The notes: a model not told the origin generated them from the sequence alone. Counted from the stretch's first letter, positions 1 to 7,312 are shown. The stretch is DNA of 11,970 bases from Desulfonatronospira sp. (GCA_007127015.1 SLAE01000074.1:1-11970), one strand, 5' to 3'. A program made the numbers and translations.

Positions 1-64
1 AGAGACTTAAGCTGATGAAGCGACTGCTCCTCTCTTGTCTTTTTTCTTATTCTCTTAAGTCTCT
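1..64. repeat. 11-bp perfect inverted repeat downstream of the DUF2156 gene
   Basis: AGAGACTTAAG at 1-11 is the exact reverse complement of CTTAAGTCTCT at 54-64, and 42 nt separate the arms. The right arm lies inside the 9-bp tandem repeat, so both structures share one sequence family. The element could fold in the 3' end of the minus-strand mRNA and act as a terminator. Any following T-run would lie left of the window edge and cannot be seen. Confidence 0.5.
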
Positions 65-77
65 TACGTCTCTTAAG
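51..77. repeat. Three tandem copies of a 9-bp unit (TCTCTTAAG)
   Basis: Three head-to-tail 9-mers lie at 51-59, 60-68 and 69-77: TCTCTTAAG, TCTCTTACG and TCTCTTAAG. They differ at a single base. A looser relative (TCTCTTGTC) occurs at 31-39. The tract sits just downstream of the minus-strand gene that ends at 88. This is seen directly; its role is unknown. It could be a small variable-number tandem repeat or the remnant of an intergenic repeat. Confidence 0.75.
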
Positions 78-87
78 ATTGCTCTTG

Positions 88-954
88 CTAATCTATAACC
101 ACTGTGCATTTCTTTAGAAACCCTGTCGGGTGGTAGGACTCTTTGGCCTTTTTAAGGCCCGGATCACCCATGTCCTGCTCACGGTTGATCGTCTGATAGT
201 GCGGAGCTGATTTGAGCAGAAAAAGCCTGTTCATGGCCTGATAGACCCCCTTGTGTTTCGGGCAGCCTTTTTCAAAGTGAATGAGCAGGCTTTGATCCGG
301 CAAAGCTTCAGCTACCGTGAAGGCGATCATTTCATCCTGGATCATCAGCCCGGCGCCGAACAGTCTGCTTAAACGTTCCCAGGCGTTGAACACCTTCACG
401 ACCACGCGGTTTTCAGCTTCCAGTGTTGAAGAATCAGTGCATTCCTTCCACAGACACCATTCAGTCTGCAGGCCCAGGGCATGTTCGATATATTTTTTAT
501 CCAAAGGCACATAGGTATAATCATTTTTTCTGACAAACTGGTTGTACAGGTTCTTTTTTCTGTGCCACTTATTGCCTTTAAGGGCTCTTAATTCGGAGCC
601 GGAATAAAGATAGTCCCAATGTTTCCTGGCTTCAATAATCCTGATCTCAGGGACGCGGTGTTTCCATAATGCAGCCAGATGTTCGGGAACGCGGATGAAT
701 TTTCCGGGTGAGGGGAGATTCTTCAAGATCGAAGTCCAGTCCTGATTCCAGTCACCAACAGGTGCCCAGTAGCCTTTTTCGGGTTTTTCCTGTCTGATCC
801 AGGCCAGATCATGAGCAAACGCGATCTTCAGGCCGTATTCGCCGGACCAGCCCCAGATGTTGGCAAAACTGTAGTCCGAGACAGGCTGCGGGGTTGATGC
901 GAAAAGTTGATTGTATCTGTCTTCAAGTGAAAGATCTATATCTTGAAATTGCAT
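88..954 (-). CDS. DUF2156 domain protein (phosphatidylglycerol lysyltransferase C-terminal-like, GNAT fold)
   Basis: A 288-residue soluble protein resembling the PF09924 (DUF2156) family. This family has a tandem GNAT-like fold and is related to the catalytic half of MprF-type lysyl-phosphatidylglycerol synthases. Recognisable family features are an N-terminal SDYSFANIWGW stretch, a central YLYSGSELRALKGNKWH segment, and a C-terminal block with HFEKG, a YQAMNRLF stretch and NREQDMGDPGLKKAK. The family usually ends with this last block. No membrane segments are seen, so it lacks the flippase part of MprF. The substrate is unknown; aminoacyl transfer is possible by homology only. I chose the ATG at 954 because AAGG lies 6 nt upstream. 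An ATG at 960 and a TTG at 987 are in frame, but the TTG has no Shine-Dalgarno and overlaps the candidate promoter. Transcribed divergently from the YitT-family gene. Confidence 0.85.
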   Translation of the reverse strand: MQFQDIDLSLEDRYNQLFASTPQPVSDYSFANIWGWSGEYGLKIAFAHDLAWIRQEKPEKGYWAPVGDWNQDWTSILKNLPSPGKFIRVPEHLAALWKHRVPEIRIIEARKHWDYLYSGSELRALKGNKWHRKKNLYNQFVRKNDYTYVPLDKKYIEHALGLQTEWCLWKECTDSSTLEAENRVVVKVFNAWERLSRLFGAGLMIQDEMIAFTVAEALPDQSLLIHFEKGCPKHKGVYQAMNRLFLLKSAPHYQTINREQDMGDPGLKKAKESYHPTGFLKKCTVVID

Positions 955-986
955 GCGCATCCTTATTGCTTGAGAGAACAAGATCA

Positions 987-1013
987 ATTAAAGCAGGAAG
1001 TCTGCCGGGTCAA
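987..1013 (-). promoter_or_regulatory. Candidate promoter for the DUF2156 gene
   Basis: Read on the minus strand, TTGACC (1013-1008) and TTTAAT (992-987) resemble -35 and -10 boxes. The spacer is only 15 nt, shorter than the usual 17, so this is a weak call. Transcription would begin near 980, giving a short leader before the ATG at 954. Confidence 0.25.
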
Positions 1014-1067
1014 GTAGGTTGATCCCGGGTAAACTTCAAATCCTCAGCCAGACCGGGAGCCAAGCTA

Positions 1068-1931
1068 ATGGGTACGCTGATCAGAAAATACGCTTATGGT
1101 CATGTATGGTCTCTCCGCCTGATCACCCTGGCTGGCTTGATCATAGCGGTGGCCATAAACGGGATAGCTGTCCATCAGCAGTTTATCGCAGGGGGCTTTG
1201 CCGGATTAAGTCTGCTGATTTTTTACGCGGCAGGAATTTTGAGTCCGGGTATATGGCTGGTTGTTTTAAATGTTCCGGTTTTTGTCCTGGGACTGTTTCT
1301 TGTCAGCAGAAGGTTTTTTTTCTACAGCCTGTACAGTGTGCTGATCACCGCTCTTTTTCTGCAGGTCCTGATGATTGAACTACCTATCGAGGATCCCATG
1401 CTGGCGGCCTTAAGCCTCGGCTTTCTGCTTGGCGCGGGTATAGGTATCAGCTTAAGGTCATTTGGTTCAACCGGAGGGCTGGACATTATCGGGGTCATTC
1501 TGTTTCAGAAGTTCAATTTGAACATCGGGCAAAGCAGTTTTATTTTCAATCTGGGACTTTTTACGATAGGTTTTATTTTTCTTGAGGCTGATCTTGTTCT
1601 TTACTCACTTATCAGTGTATTCCTGACCGCGGTGATAGCTGATTATTTCATGTCCCTGTTCAATCAGCGCAAGATGGTGCTGGTTATCACGTCATTTCCT
1701 GAAGCAATCGTAGAACAGATAAGCAGAAGGCTGCATAGAGGTTCAACTTACATTTACGGCCGGGGAGCTTACAGCGGCAAACACAGGAAGATCGTTCTGA
1801 CCGTGGTCAATAATTTTCAGTTGAAAAGGCTGGAAGAACTGATTTATAAAAAGGATCCTGAAGCGTTTGTCATCATCGAGAACACCTTCAATGTCCTGGG
1901 ACGTGGTTTTTCCCGAAGGATGATTTTTTAA
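1068..1931 (+). CDS. YitT family membrane protein (DUF161 + DUF2179)
   Basis: A 287-residue integral membrane protein of the YitT family. Hydrophobic segments lie near residues 15-35, 42-58, 62-80, 87-105, 112-128, 155-172 and 176-195. Gly-rich motifs at 42-46 (GGFAG) and 133-140 (GSTGGLDI) match the membrane part of the family. The soluble C-terminal domain from about residue 200 is DUF2179-like, with RGSTYIYGRGAYSGKHR and the ending VIIENTFNVLGRGF. Length is normal for the family. Function is not established for most members; a transport role has been suggested. The ATG has GGGAG 8 nt upstream. The stop codon overlaps the start of the next gene by one base (TAATG), so the two are probably translationally coupled. 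Confidence 0.92.
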   Translation: MGTLIRKYAYGHVWSLRLITLAGLIIAVAINGIAVHQQFIAGGFAGLSLLIFYAAGILSPGIWLVVLNVPVFVLGLFLVSRRFFFYSLYSVLITALFLQVLMIELPIEDPMLAALSLGFLLGAGIGISLRSFGSTGGLDIIGVILFQKFNLNIGQSSFIFNLGLFTIGFIFLEADLVLYSLISVFLTAVIADYFMSLFNQRKMVLVITSFPEAIVEQISRRLHRGSTYIYGRGAYSGKHRKIVLTVVNNFQLKRLEELIYKKDPEAFVIIENTFNVLGRGFSRRMIF

Positions 1932-2722
1932 TGTCTTTTATTGTACTGCTCACCGATTTCGGCCATATTGATCCATACGTGGGTCAGATGAAGGGAATGA
2001 TCTACAAAAAATTTCCAGAAGCCCGAATCGTGGATCTGTGTCATGGCGTACAGCCATTCAATGTTGAGCAGGCAGGTTTTTTGCTTTACGCTTCTCTGGA
2101 TCACTTTCCTCACGGCTCGGTGTTCGCTGCCGTGGTTGATCCTGGAGTCGGCTCCGACCGGCGCATAGTTCTTGCCGATGCAGGTGCTTATCTGATACTT
2201 GCTCCTGATAACGGGCTTTTAAGCCCGCTTTTTGAGGAAGGCCGGATACTCAGGGTGTACAGATACAGGGGTAATGTACCCGCATCCTCCACATTTCACG
2301 GCCGGGACATAATAGCTCCTCTGGCGGCTCACCTGGCGCGGAATAACAAAGTGCCCGAAGAATTCTCGCCCACGGATCCTGACGAGCTTATACTGACCGG
2401 ACTTTTGAGACCGAGGTTTTCAGAATCAGGCCTGGTATGCAGGGTGGTGCACCAGGACAGTTTCGGAAATCTCATTCTTGAGCTGAATATCAAAGACTGG
2501 GGTGAAAGGCTTAAGAACAGAAAGCTGCGCGTTAAGGGCCTGGATCTTCTTCCGGTTAATTATTATGCGGCTATTCCGGAAGGCTGTCTGGGACTGGTGC
2601 CGGGCAGCCAGGGACGGCTGGAGATTGCAGCCAGAGAGAAAAGCGCTGCCGAGCTTCTGGAAACCGGTCCTGGCGACAGCGTTATCATCCGGGAAAACTC
2701 AACTGCTCCTTTGAAGAGGTGA
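1931..2722 (+). CDS. SAM hydroxide adenosyltransferase (DUF62, fluorinase-fold SAM hydrolase)
   Basis: A 263-residue member of the DUF62 family, enzymes related to fluorinase and chlorinase that use water or hydroxide to split S-adenosylmethionine into adenosine and methionine. Characteristic motifs are TDFG (8-11), DPYVGQMKG, VVDPGVGSDRR (68-78), APDNGLLS (91-98), TFHGRDI (121-127) and DSFGNLILEL (176-185). The family triad Asp-Arg-His is present as D70, R77 and H123. A C-terminal LEIA motif completes the second domain. This pattern indicates the hydrolase rather than a halogenase. The physiological purpose is unclear in the family; SAM or methionine balance has been proposed. It overlaps the upstream membrane gene by one base and is followed 2 nt later by the deacetylase gene, so the three form one operon. 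GAAGGA lies 10 nt before the ATG. Confidence 0.93.
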   Translation: MSFIVLLTDFGHIDPYVGQMKGMIYKKFPEARIVDLCHGVQPFNVEQAGFLLYASLDHFPHGSVFAAVVDPGVGSDRRIVLADAGAYLILAPDNGLLSPLFEEGRILRVYRYRGNVPASSTFHGRDIIAPLAAHLARNNKVPEEFSPTDPDELILTGLLRPRFSESGLVCRVVHQDSFGNLILELNIKDWGERLKNRKLRVKGLDLLPVNYYAAIPEGCLGLVPGSQGRLEIAAREKSAAELLETGPGDSVIIRENSTAPLKR

Positions 2723-2724
2723 AA

Positions 2725-3678
2725 ATGTCTCAGACCATGATCATCTATGATTCGATCTGCAAACTGCATCGTGCAGGCGACGGCCATCCGGAAAATCCCG
2801 CAAGGCTTGAAGCCATAGTCTCCGCACTGCAAAATGATCCGCAAGCTTCTTCGCTTGCCTGGCAGCGTCCCCTGCCCGCAGGGGAGGAAGATCTGCTGAA
2901 CAATCATGACCGTTCATATATAGATCTGGTCAAAGACAGCGTTGCCTCAGGGCGTTCTTCCCTGGGTTATCCGGATACGGGCATAAACAGCTCTTCCTGG
3001 GACGCTGCCCTGGCCGCGGGAGGAGCCATGATCACCGGGGTTGACCTGGTCATGGAAGGAAAAGCCGCCAATGCTTTCTGTCCGGTCCGTCCCCCCGGCC
3101 ATCATGCCCTGCCCGGAATGGGCATGGGCTTCTGTCTTTTCAACAACGTCGCCCTGGGCGCGAGACATGCCATAAAGAAGTATGGACTTGACCGGATACT
3201 GATTATTGACTGGGATGTTCATCATGGAAACGGAACTCAGGAAGCGTTTTACAGGGAAAAGGAAGTCTTTTTTTTCAGCACGCACCAGGCATCCTGGTAT
3301 CCATTCACCGGCGCTTCAGGAGAAAGGGGCGAGGGGCCGGGGCTGGGAACGACCATGAATTTTCCCTTCCCCGCGGGATCAGGCCGGAAGGACATTCTTC
3401 CGGCATATACGGAACACCTGCTCCCGGCGATGCAGAAGTACAAGCCTCAGCTGGTGCTGATATCCGCAGGATTCGATTCTTATCAGGGCGATCTTCTGGG
3501 TATGTTCAAGCTTACAGCTGAAGATTTTGCCCAGCTGACCTCCATAGCCATGGAAATTGCCGACGAGTATGCTTCAGGACGGCTGGTTTCCACTCTGGAA
3601 GGGGGATACAGCCTTGATGGTCTGGCCAGTGCCTGTACAGCCCATGTGCGCACGCTGATGCAGGCACAGGATGATTAA
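2725..3678 (+). CDS. Histone deacetylase family protein (class II-like metal-dependent amidohydrolase)
   Basis: A 317-residue protein with the full set of arginase/deacetylase-fold motifs. HPENPARL (21-28) is near the N-terminus, followed by RPPGHHA with the His pair H126/H127, then GFCLFNNVA. DWDVHHGNG carries zinc ligands D164 and H166, AGFD gives the third ligand D251, and LEGGY carries the catalytic-type Tyr Y295. Bacterial relatives remove acetyl groups from small molecules, polyamines or protein lysines; the substrate cannot be deduced here. I chose the ATG at 2725, which has GAGG 5 nt upstream. An in-frame GTG at 2719 would give a 4-nt overlap (GTGA) with the upstream gene and is the alternative. 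The gene closes the YitT/DUF62 operon and meets the MoeA gene tail to tail. Confidence 0.92.
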   Translation: MSQTMIIYDSICKLHRAGDGHPENPARLEAIVSALQNDPQASSLAWQRPLPAGEEDLLNNHDRSYIDLVKDSVASGRSSLGYPDTGINSSSWDAALAAGGAMITGVDLVMEGKAANAFCPVRPPGHHALPGMGMGFCLFNNVALGARHAIKKYGLDRILIIDWDVHHGNGTQEAFYREKEVFFFSTHQASWYPFTGASGERGEGPGLGTTMNFPFPAGSGRKDILPAYTEHLLPAMQKYKPQLVLISAGFDSYQGDLLGMFKLTAEDFAQLTSIAMEIADEYASGRLVSTLEGGYSLDGLASACTAHVRTLMQAQDD

Positions 3679-3693
3679 GCATTGCGAACCTGA

Positions 3694-5649
3694 TCAAATA
3701 TCAGCGCCTGAAAGGCCACTGCCGGGCTTCATCTCCAGGCCGGTAAGCTGAGTTTCATAGCCTCCCAGTTTCATGATTTTGTTTTTGAATTCATCTGATT
3801 TCAACAGCTCGATGACTTTGTAAATTTTTTTATTTTCCAGGTGTTCCAGAGGAATAAGCAGGTCATAGCGCTCCTTTGCCAATGGGACGAAATCGAGCTC
3901 AAGGGCCTTTGCCGCGGCCTGAATGCCCAGACCACAATCAGCGGTACCGCTTAAAACATTTACCGCAACGCCCATGTGGGTGTATTCTTCTTTGGAGTAT
4001 CCCCTGATGTCTTCCGGAGTAATGGAGGCTTTCTTAAGGTGGTAATCCAGCAGTATCCTTGTTCCCGCTCCTTTCTGGCGGTTGATGAAAAGTACATCAT
4101 CCCTGGCCAGATCAGCAACAGACAATATTTTTTTGGGATTACCCGGAGCAACAATCAGCCCCTGATGCCTGATGGCCAGGTTGATCAGTTTAAATGCAAG
4201 ATCAGGGGCATATTTTTCCAGAAAAGGAAAGTTGTAATCATTCTGCTCAGGATCGAAAAGATGTACTCCGGCCATGTGGGCGGATCCCTGTCCGGCGGCT
4301 GTAATCCCGCCCATGCTGCCCACATGGGTGGAAGCCAGATGGATGGAAGGGGAATACCTCATGAGCTCATTTGCCAGAAGATCAAGAGTGTTGTCGTGGC
4401 TGCCCACGCAGACCAGGACCTGATTGATTTCTTTTTTATTTCTTAAAAGCTCGACCCTTATCGTTTTTTCCTGCTGCAGGCCTTCCAGGTCGGCCGGAAT
4501 TCTGGTCAGACCCTGGGCCCGGGTCAAAGAGGTCATCATGCCGGCTCCCCTTGGCAGAGGAGTGGCAACATATCTGTCGCCCACCAGGCCTAGAGATACG
4601 CGCAAAAATTCTTCCATGCCCAGCCTGGAAGGAACTTTACGGGTAAGCCTGGCCTCAACAAATTCAGGCTCCCGTTCATAGATGCCGGCCAGCCGTAAGG
4701 CCAGGGGCTTGATAATTCTTTCAAAACAGACAACGGAACTAACCGGGTAGCCGGGAGCTCCCACCAGAATTTTATTGTTTTCCGCAAGTCCAAGAAGGGT
4801 GGGTTTTCCCGGCATGGCCTTCAGTCCGTGCACCAGAACCCTGCCTTTATTCTCAATGATTTTTCTGGTGTAGTCTTTGCTGCCCGCGGAAGAGCCTGCT
4901 CCGATAACCACGATGTGCGCCGGAGAATCCAGAGCTTTCTGCACTTCCGTATCCAGAAGCGTGGGATCGTCTGGAACGGGTGGAGTTCGGTGAAAGCCGA
5001 AGCCCCAATCCCTGACCATGCATGCCAGAACCTGGGAATTGCTTTCAATAACCTGTCCGGGTCTGGGTTCAGGCTGGAGCATGAAATCAAGGACCTCATC
5101 CCCCGTAGGTATAAAGTGGATGAAAATTTTTTCGCGAACCCGGATTTTCCAGATGCCTCCGCTGAGCAGGGCTCCGATGTCATACGCGGACAAACGGTGA
5201 TTCTGAGGGAGAAGCAGTTCAGTGGCTACAATATCTTCGCCGATGCGCCGCACATTTTGCCAGGGATAGGCAGGCTGATCAATGGTTATGGATTCTTCGT
5301 CCTCCTGGTTGATTTTCTCGACCATGATTACGCTGTCCATGCTTCGAGGCAGAGGGTTGCCGGTGTTTATTTCAATGTAATCCTTGTTTCTGCGCAGAAT
5401 AACCGGCCTGTCCTCTCTGGCGCTGAATGTGCTTTCAGCTTTTACAGCGACACCGTCCATGGCCGCGCTGTGATAAGTGGGGGAGGAATATCTGGCCCGT
5501 ACCGGTTCAGCTGTGACCCTTCCCGCGGCCTCGTGAACCGAAATCTCTTCCCAGCCGATGAGATCATTGGGATCAAGAGCGGTGAACATCCGTTCCAGAG
5601 CCTCTTCAATGGTTACGGTCTGCAGATATATGCTTCTTTGTAGTTCCAT
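3694..5649 (-). CDS. moeA: Molybdopterin molybdenumtransferase MoeA fused to a PBP-like domain
   Basis: A 651-residue fusion. Residues 1 to about 405 are MoeA, which inserts molybdate (or tungstate) into adenylylated molybdopterin in cofactor biosynthesis. Visible MoeA motifs are SPTYHSAAMDG (D65), INTGNPLP (T96), PTGDEV (E185), GSSAGSKDY (D259) and PGKP (280-283), then GAPGYPVS, and the small C-terminal MoeA domain with VPSRLGMEEFLRV. Residues from about 408 to 638 form a periplasmic-binding-protein-like domain (PF12727 type), with GSHDNTLDLLA, SMGGITAAGQGSAH, NRQKGAGTR, and TADCGLGIQAAAKAL. It has no signal peptide, so this domain works in the cytoplasm. The fusion is known in some bacteria and archaea; binding of the oxyanion or a pathway ligand is an inference. 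The residue before PGKP is Met, where many MoeA proteins have Lys. The ATG has AGGT 6 nt upstream. Confidence 0.93.
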   Translation of the reverse strand: MELQRSIYLQTVTIEEALERMFTALDPNDLIGWEEISVHEAAGRVTAEPVRARYSSPTYHSAAMDGVAVKAESTFSAREDRPVILRRNKDYIEINTGNPLPRSMDSVIMVEKINQEDEESITIDQPAYPWQNVRRIGEDIVATELLLPQNHRLSAYDIGALLSGGIWKIRVREKIFIHFIPTGDEVLDFMLQPEPRPGQVIESNSQVLACMVRDWGFGFHRTPPVPDDPTLLDTEVQKALDSPAHIVVIGAGSSAGSKDYTRKIIENKGRVLVHGLKAMPGKPTLLGLAENNKILVGAPGYPVSSVVCFERIIKPLALRLAGIYEREPEFVEARLTRKVPSRLGMEEFLRVSLGLVGDRYVATPLPRGAGMMTSLTRAQGLTRIPADLEGLQQEKTIRVELLRNKKEINQVLVCVGSHDNTLDLLANELMRYSPSIHLASTHVGSMGGITAAGQGSAHMAGVHLFDPEQNDYNFPFLEKYAPDLAFKLINLAIRHQGLIVAPGNPKKILSVADLARDDVLFINRQKGAGTRILLDYHLKKASITPEDIRGYSKEEYTHMGVAVNVLSGTADCGLGIQAAAKALELDFVPLAKERYDLLIPLEHLENKKIYKVIELLKSDEFKNKIMKLGGYETQLTGLEMKPGSGLSGADI

Positions 5650-5732
5650 GGTTTGACCTGCACTTCTTAAAAATGTGTAAAAGAAATATATTAACGATCA
5701 GGAGAATTATTTCCGAACCGGATAAATATTTT

Positions 5733-5747
5733 TGGACCAAAGGTCCA
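5733..5747. repeat. Small perfect hairpin (TGGACC-AAA-GGTCCA)
   Basis: Six-base perfect arms with a 3-nt loop lie 84 nt upstream of the minus-strand moeA start. There is no T-run on either strand that would make it a terminator. It could be an operator or part of the neighbouring foldback element. Confidence 0.4.
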
Positions 5748-5759
5748 GCGTTGAATGTT

Positions 5760-5802
5760 CACCCCGTGAAACAGGGTTCAATTTTAGGGTGTTTCACCGG
5801 TG
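5760..5802. repeat. Strong foldback element in the moeA-purM intergenic region
   Basis: CACC (5760-5763) pairs with GGTG (5799-5802), and GTGAAACA (5766-5773) pairs with TGTTTCAC (5790-5797). This makes a 12-bp stem with a small internal loop and a 16-nt terminal loop. Alternative pairings overlap it, including TTCAC/GTGAA around 5759-5770 and TTGAA (5751-5755) with TTCAA (5777-5781). The surrounding 450 bp contains no convincing gene. The structure is clear; whether it is a dispersed repeat, a remnant of a mobile miniature element or a regulatory RNA element is unknown. Confidence 0.55.
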
Positions 5803-5834
5803 CTGGGATGCAGGAGGGTGAGAAGGTAAAAGGG

Positions 5835-5879
5835 TGCGGCTTCGCCGCAAGGTTGAAAAGCAGGAAGGCAGGAAGGCAG
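5835..5879. repeat. GC hairpin followed by purine-rich tandem repeat
   Basis: TGCGGC-TTC-GCCGCA (5835-5849) is a perfect 6-bp hairpin. Shortly after it come two exact copies of CAGGAAGG (5861-5868, 5869-5876) and a third partial CAG. The stretch 5811-5885 is strongly purine-biased on the plus strand, unlike the AT-rich sequence that follows. It probably belongs to the same repeat-rich block as the foldback at 5760-5802. Confidence 0.5.
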
Positions 5880-5985
5880 AAAAATCAGGAATTCTGCTTA
5901 GTTTATATTTGAAAATTTTCTGAAACATGTCCACATTCCATTTTGTATACAGATTTTACCGTTTATTTTAGTGCTTTAAAAAATC

Positions 5986-6014
5986 TTGAGCTTGAAATTA
6001 AAAAAGATTATATT
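5986..6014 (+). promoter_or_regulatory. Candidate sigma-70-type promoter for purM
   Basis: TTGAGC (5986-5991) and TATATT (6009-6014) are separated by exactly 17 nt in an AT-rich stretch. Transcription would start near 6021 and give a leader of about 78 nt before purM. No purine-riboswitch-like sequence is visible. Confidence 0.5.
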
Positions 6015-6046
6015 CCAAAATTCACAAAGTTCAAAGTTGCCGCACG

Positions 6047-6078
6047 ATGATCCGGATCTTAAAGCCCATCTGGATCAT
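6047..6078 (+). promoter_or_regulatory. Leader hairpin just upstream of the purM ribosome binding site
   Basis: ATGATCCGGAT (6047-6057) pairs with ATCTGGATCAT (6068-6078) in an 11-bp stem with one G-U pair and a 10-nt loop. It ends 8 nt before the TAAGGAG Shine-Dalgarno at 6087-6093. It has no T-run, so it is not a standard terminator. It may affect translation, mRNA stability or protein binding. Its function is inferred from position only. Confidence 0.4.
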
Positions 6079-6098
6079 TCACTATTTAAGGAGCAGAA

Positions 6099-7145
6099 AT
6101 GAGCAAAAGAGGAGATGCATACCGCCGTGCGGGCGTGGATACGCAAAAAGCAGGACTGTTTCTCGAGAATATCAAGAGTCTTGTCTCCAGAACTCACGGT
6201 AAGGGTGTGATTACCGATATCGGAGGATTCGGTGGTTTGTACAAGCTGGATATGAACAACCTCAAAGAGCCGGTCCTGGTAGCTTCCTCCGATGGCGTGG
6301 GGACAAAGCTGAAGCTTGCATTTCTGTTTAACCGCCATGACACTGTAGGCATTGATCTGGTGGCCATGTCCGTAAACGATGTTCTGGTTCAGGGCGCAAA
6401 GCCGTTATTCTTTCTGGATTATCTGGCAATGGGCAAGCTTGATCCCCGGATCGGGGAAGACATTCTCAAGGGAGTTGTCCAGGGCTGCCTCCAAGCTGGA
6501 TGCGCTCTCCTTGGAGGAGAGACTGCTGAAATGCCTGATTTTTATCCGCCGGGAGAATATGACTTGTCCGGCTTTTGCGTGGGTGTTGTGGATGATTCAC
6601 TGCTGATCGATGGTGGTGAAATCAGGCCGGAAGACATTCTGATAGGACTGGAGTCCAGCGGACTGCACTCAAATGGCTTTTCACTGGTTCGCAAGCTTCT
6701 TGATAAATCAGGTTTGAGCGGGGAAGATCCGTTTCCTGGGACTACCCGGCGTGTCAGCGATGTCCTGCTTGAGCCCACCAGAATTTATGCCTCAGAGGTA
6801 AAGGGCCTGCTGCGCGACAACCTGGTCAAGGGCATGGTACACATAACCGGGGGAGGCTTTTATGACAACATACCCCGCGTGGTTCACCGGGAGCTTTGCG
6901 CAAGGATAGAGTTCGGGAGCTGGGAAATTCCTGCTGTCATGCACTGGGTCCGTGAACAGGGCGGTCTGAGCTGGGAGGATATGCTTCAGATTTTCAACTG
7001 CGGAGTAGGATATTTAATGGTCGTTTCTCCAGGAGATAGTGAAGACGTTCTTTCCCGGCTGAGGGCCATGGGATGCAGATCATGGATCATCGGCCGCATC
7101 CATGAGGCGCAAAAAGAAAAACAAAGAGTTATCATTGATTTTTAA
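6099..7145 (+). CDS. purM: Phosphoribosylformylglycinamidine cyclo-ligase (AIR synthetase)
   Basis: Fifth step of de novo purine synthesis: ATP-dependent ring closure of formylglycinamidine ribonucleotide to aminoimidazole ribonucleotide, in the cytosol as a dimer. At 348 residues it has the normal PurM length. Family motifs are present in order: ASSDGVGTKLKLAF (62-75), GIDLVAMSVNDVLVQGA (84-100), GCALLGGETAEMPDFY (134-149), SSGLHSNGFSLVRK (186-199), EPTRIY (225-230), HITGGGFYDNIPR (248-260) and FNCGVGY (299-305). The ATG is well defined by TAAGGAG 5 nt upstream. The gene stands alone: no purN or other purine gene is adjacent, and both flanks are gene-free stretches of more than 300 bp. A candidate promoter and leader hairpin lie directly upstream. 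Confidence 0.97.
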   Translation: MSKRGDAYRRAGVDTQKAGLFLENIKSLVSRTHGKGVITDIGGFGGLYKLDMNNLKEPVLVASSDGVGTKLKLAFLFNRHDTVGIDLVAMSVNDVLVQGAKPLFFLDYLAMGKLDPRIGEDILKGVVQGCLQAGCALLGGETAEMPDFYPPGEYDLSGFCVGVVDDSLLIDGGEIRPEDILIGLESSGLHSNGFSLVRKLLDKSGLSGEDPFPGTTRRVSDVLLEPTRIYASEVKGLLRDNLVKGMVHITGGGFYDNIPRVVHRELCARIEFGSWEIPAVMHWVREQGGLSWEDMLQIFNCGVGYLMVVSPGDSEDVLSRLRAMGCRSWIIGRIHEAQKEKQRVIIDF

Positions 7146-7312
7146 ACCGTTTTAATAATAAACAGACGAGGAAGTGAGCCAGACCAGTCAGCCGGGTTGA
7201 TAATTGACATCTCACCGGAAAAGCTTTCCGGCTCAAGCCCGTACGCAGTCACAGCCTGCCGTATTAACTGCATTCATTTTCAGAAAAAAAGCCTTTTAAA
7301 CAGCTTCAGCTG

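Noticed and set aside
1019..1378. 119-codon plus-strand frame overlapping the YitT gene start
   Set aside because: It lies out of frame with the well-supported YitT protein, with no recognisable domain.
3679..3693. Shared terminator between the deacetylase and moeA genes
   Set aside because: Only 15 nt separate the stop codons, and no stem with a T-run is visible there.
4828..5643. 271-codon open frame on the plus strand inside moeA
   Set aside because: It is antisense to a strongly supported MoeA frame with clear motifs. Its translation resembles no family I recognise and it lacks a convincing ribosome binding site.
5673..5912. 79-codon plus-strand frame in the moeA-purM intergenic region
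   Set aside because: It lies across the foldbacks and purine repeats, has no good ribosome binding site, and gives a repetitive Lys/Gly/Arg-rich product with no family resemblance.
5990..6098. Purine riboswitch or PurR-type operator before purM
   Set aside because: I see no conserved purine-aptamer core or recognisable PurR palindrome, only the single leader hairpin.
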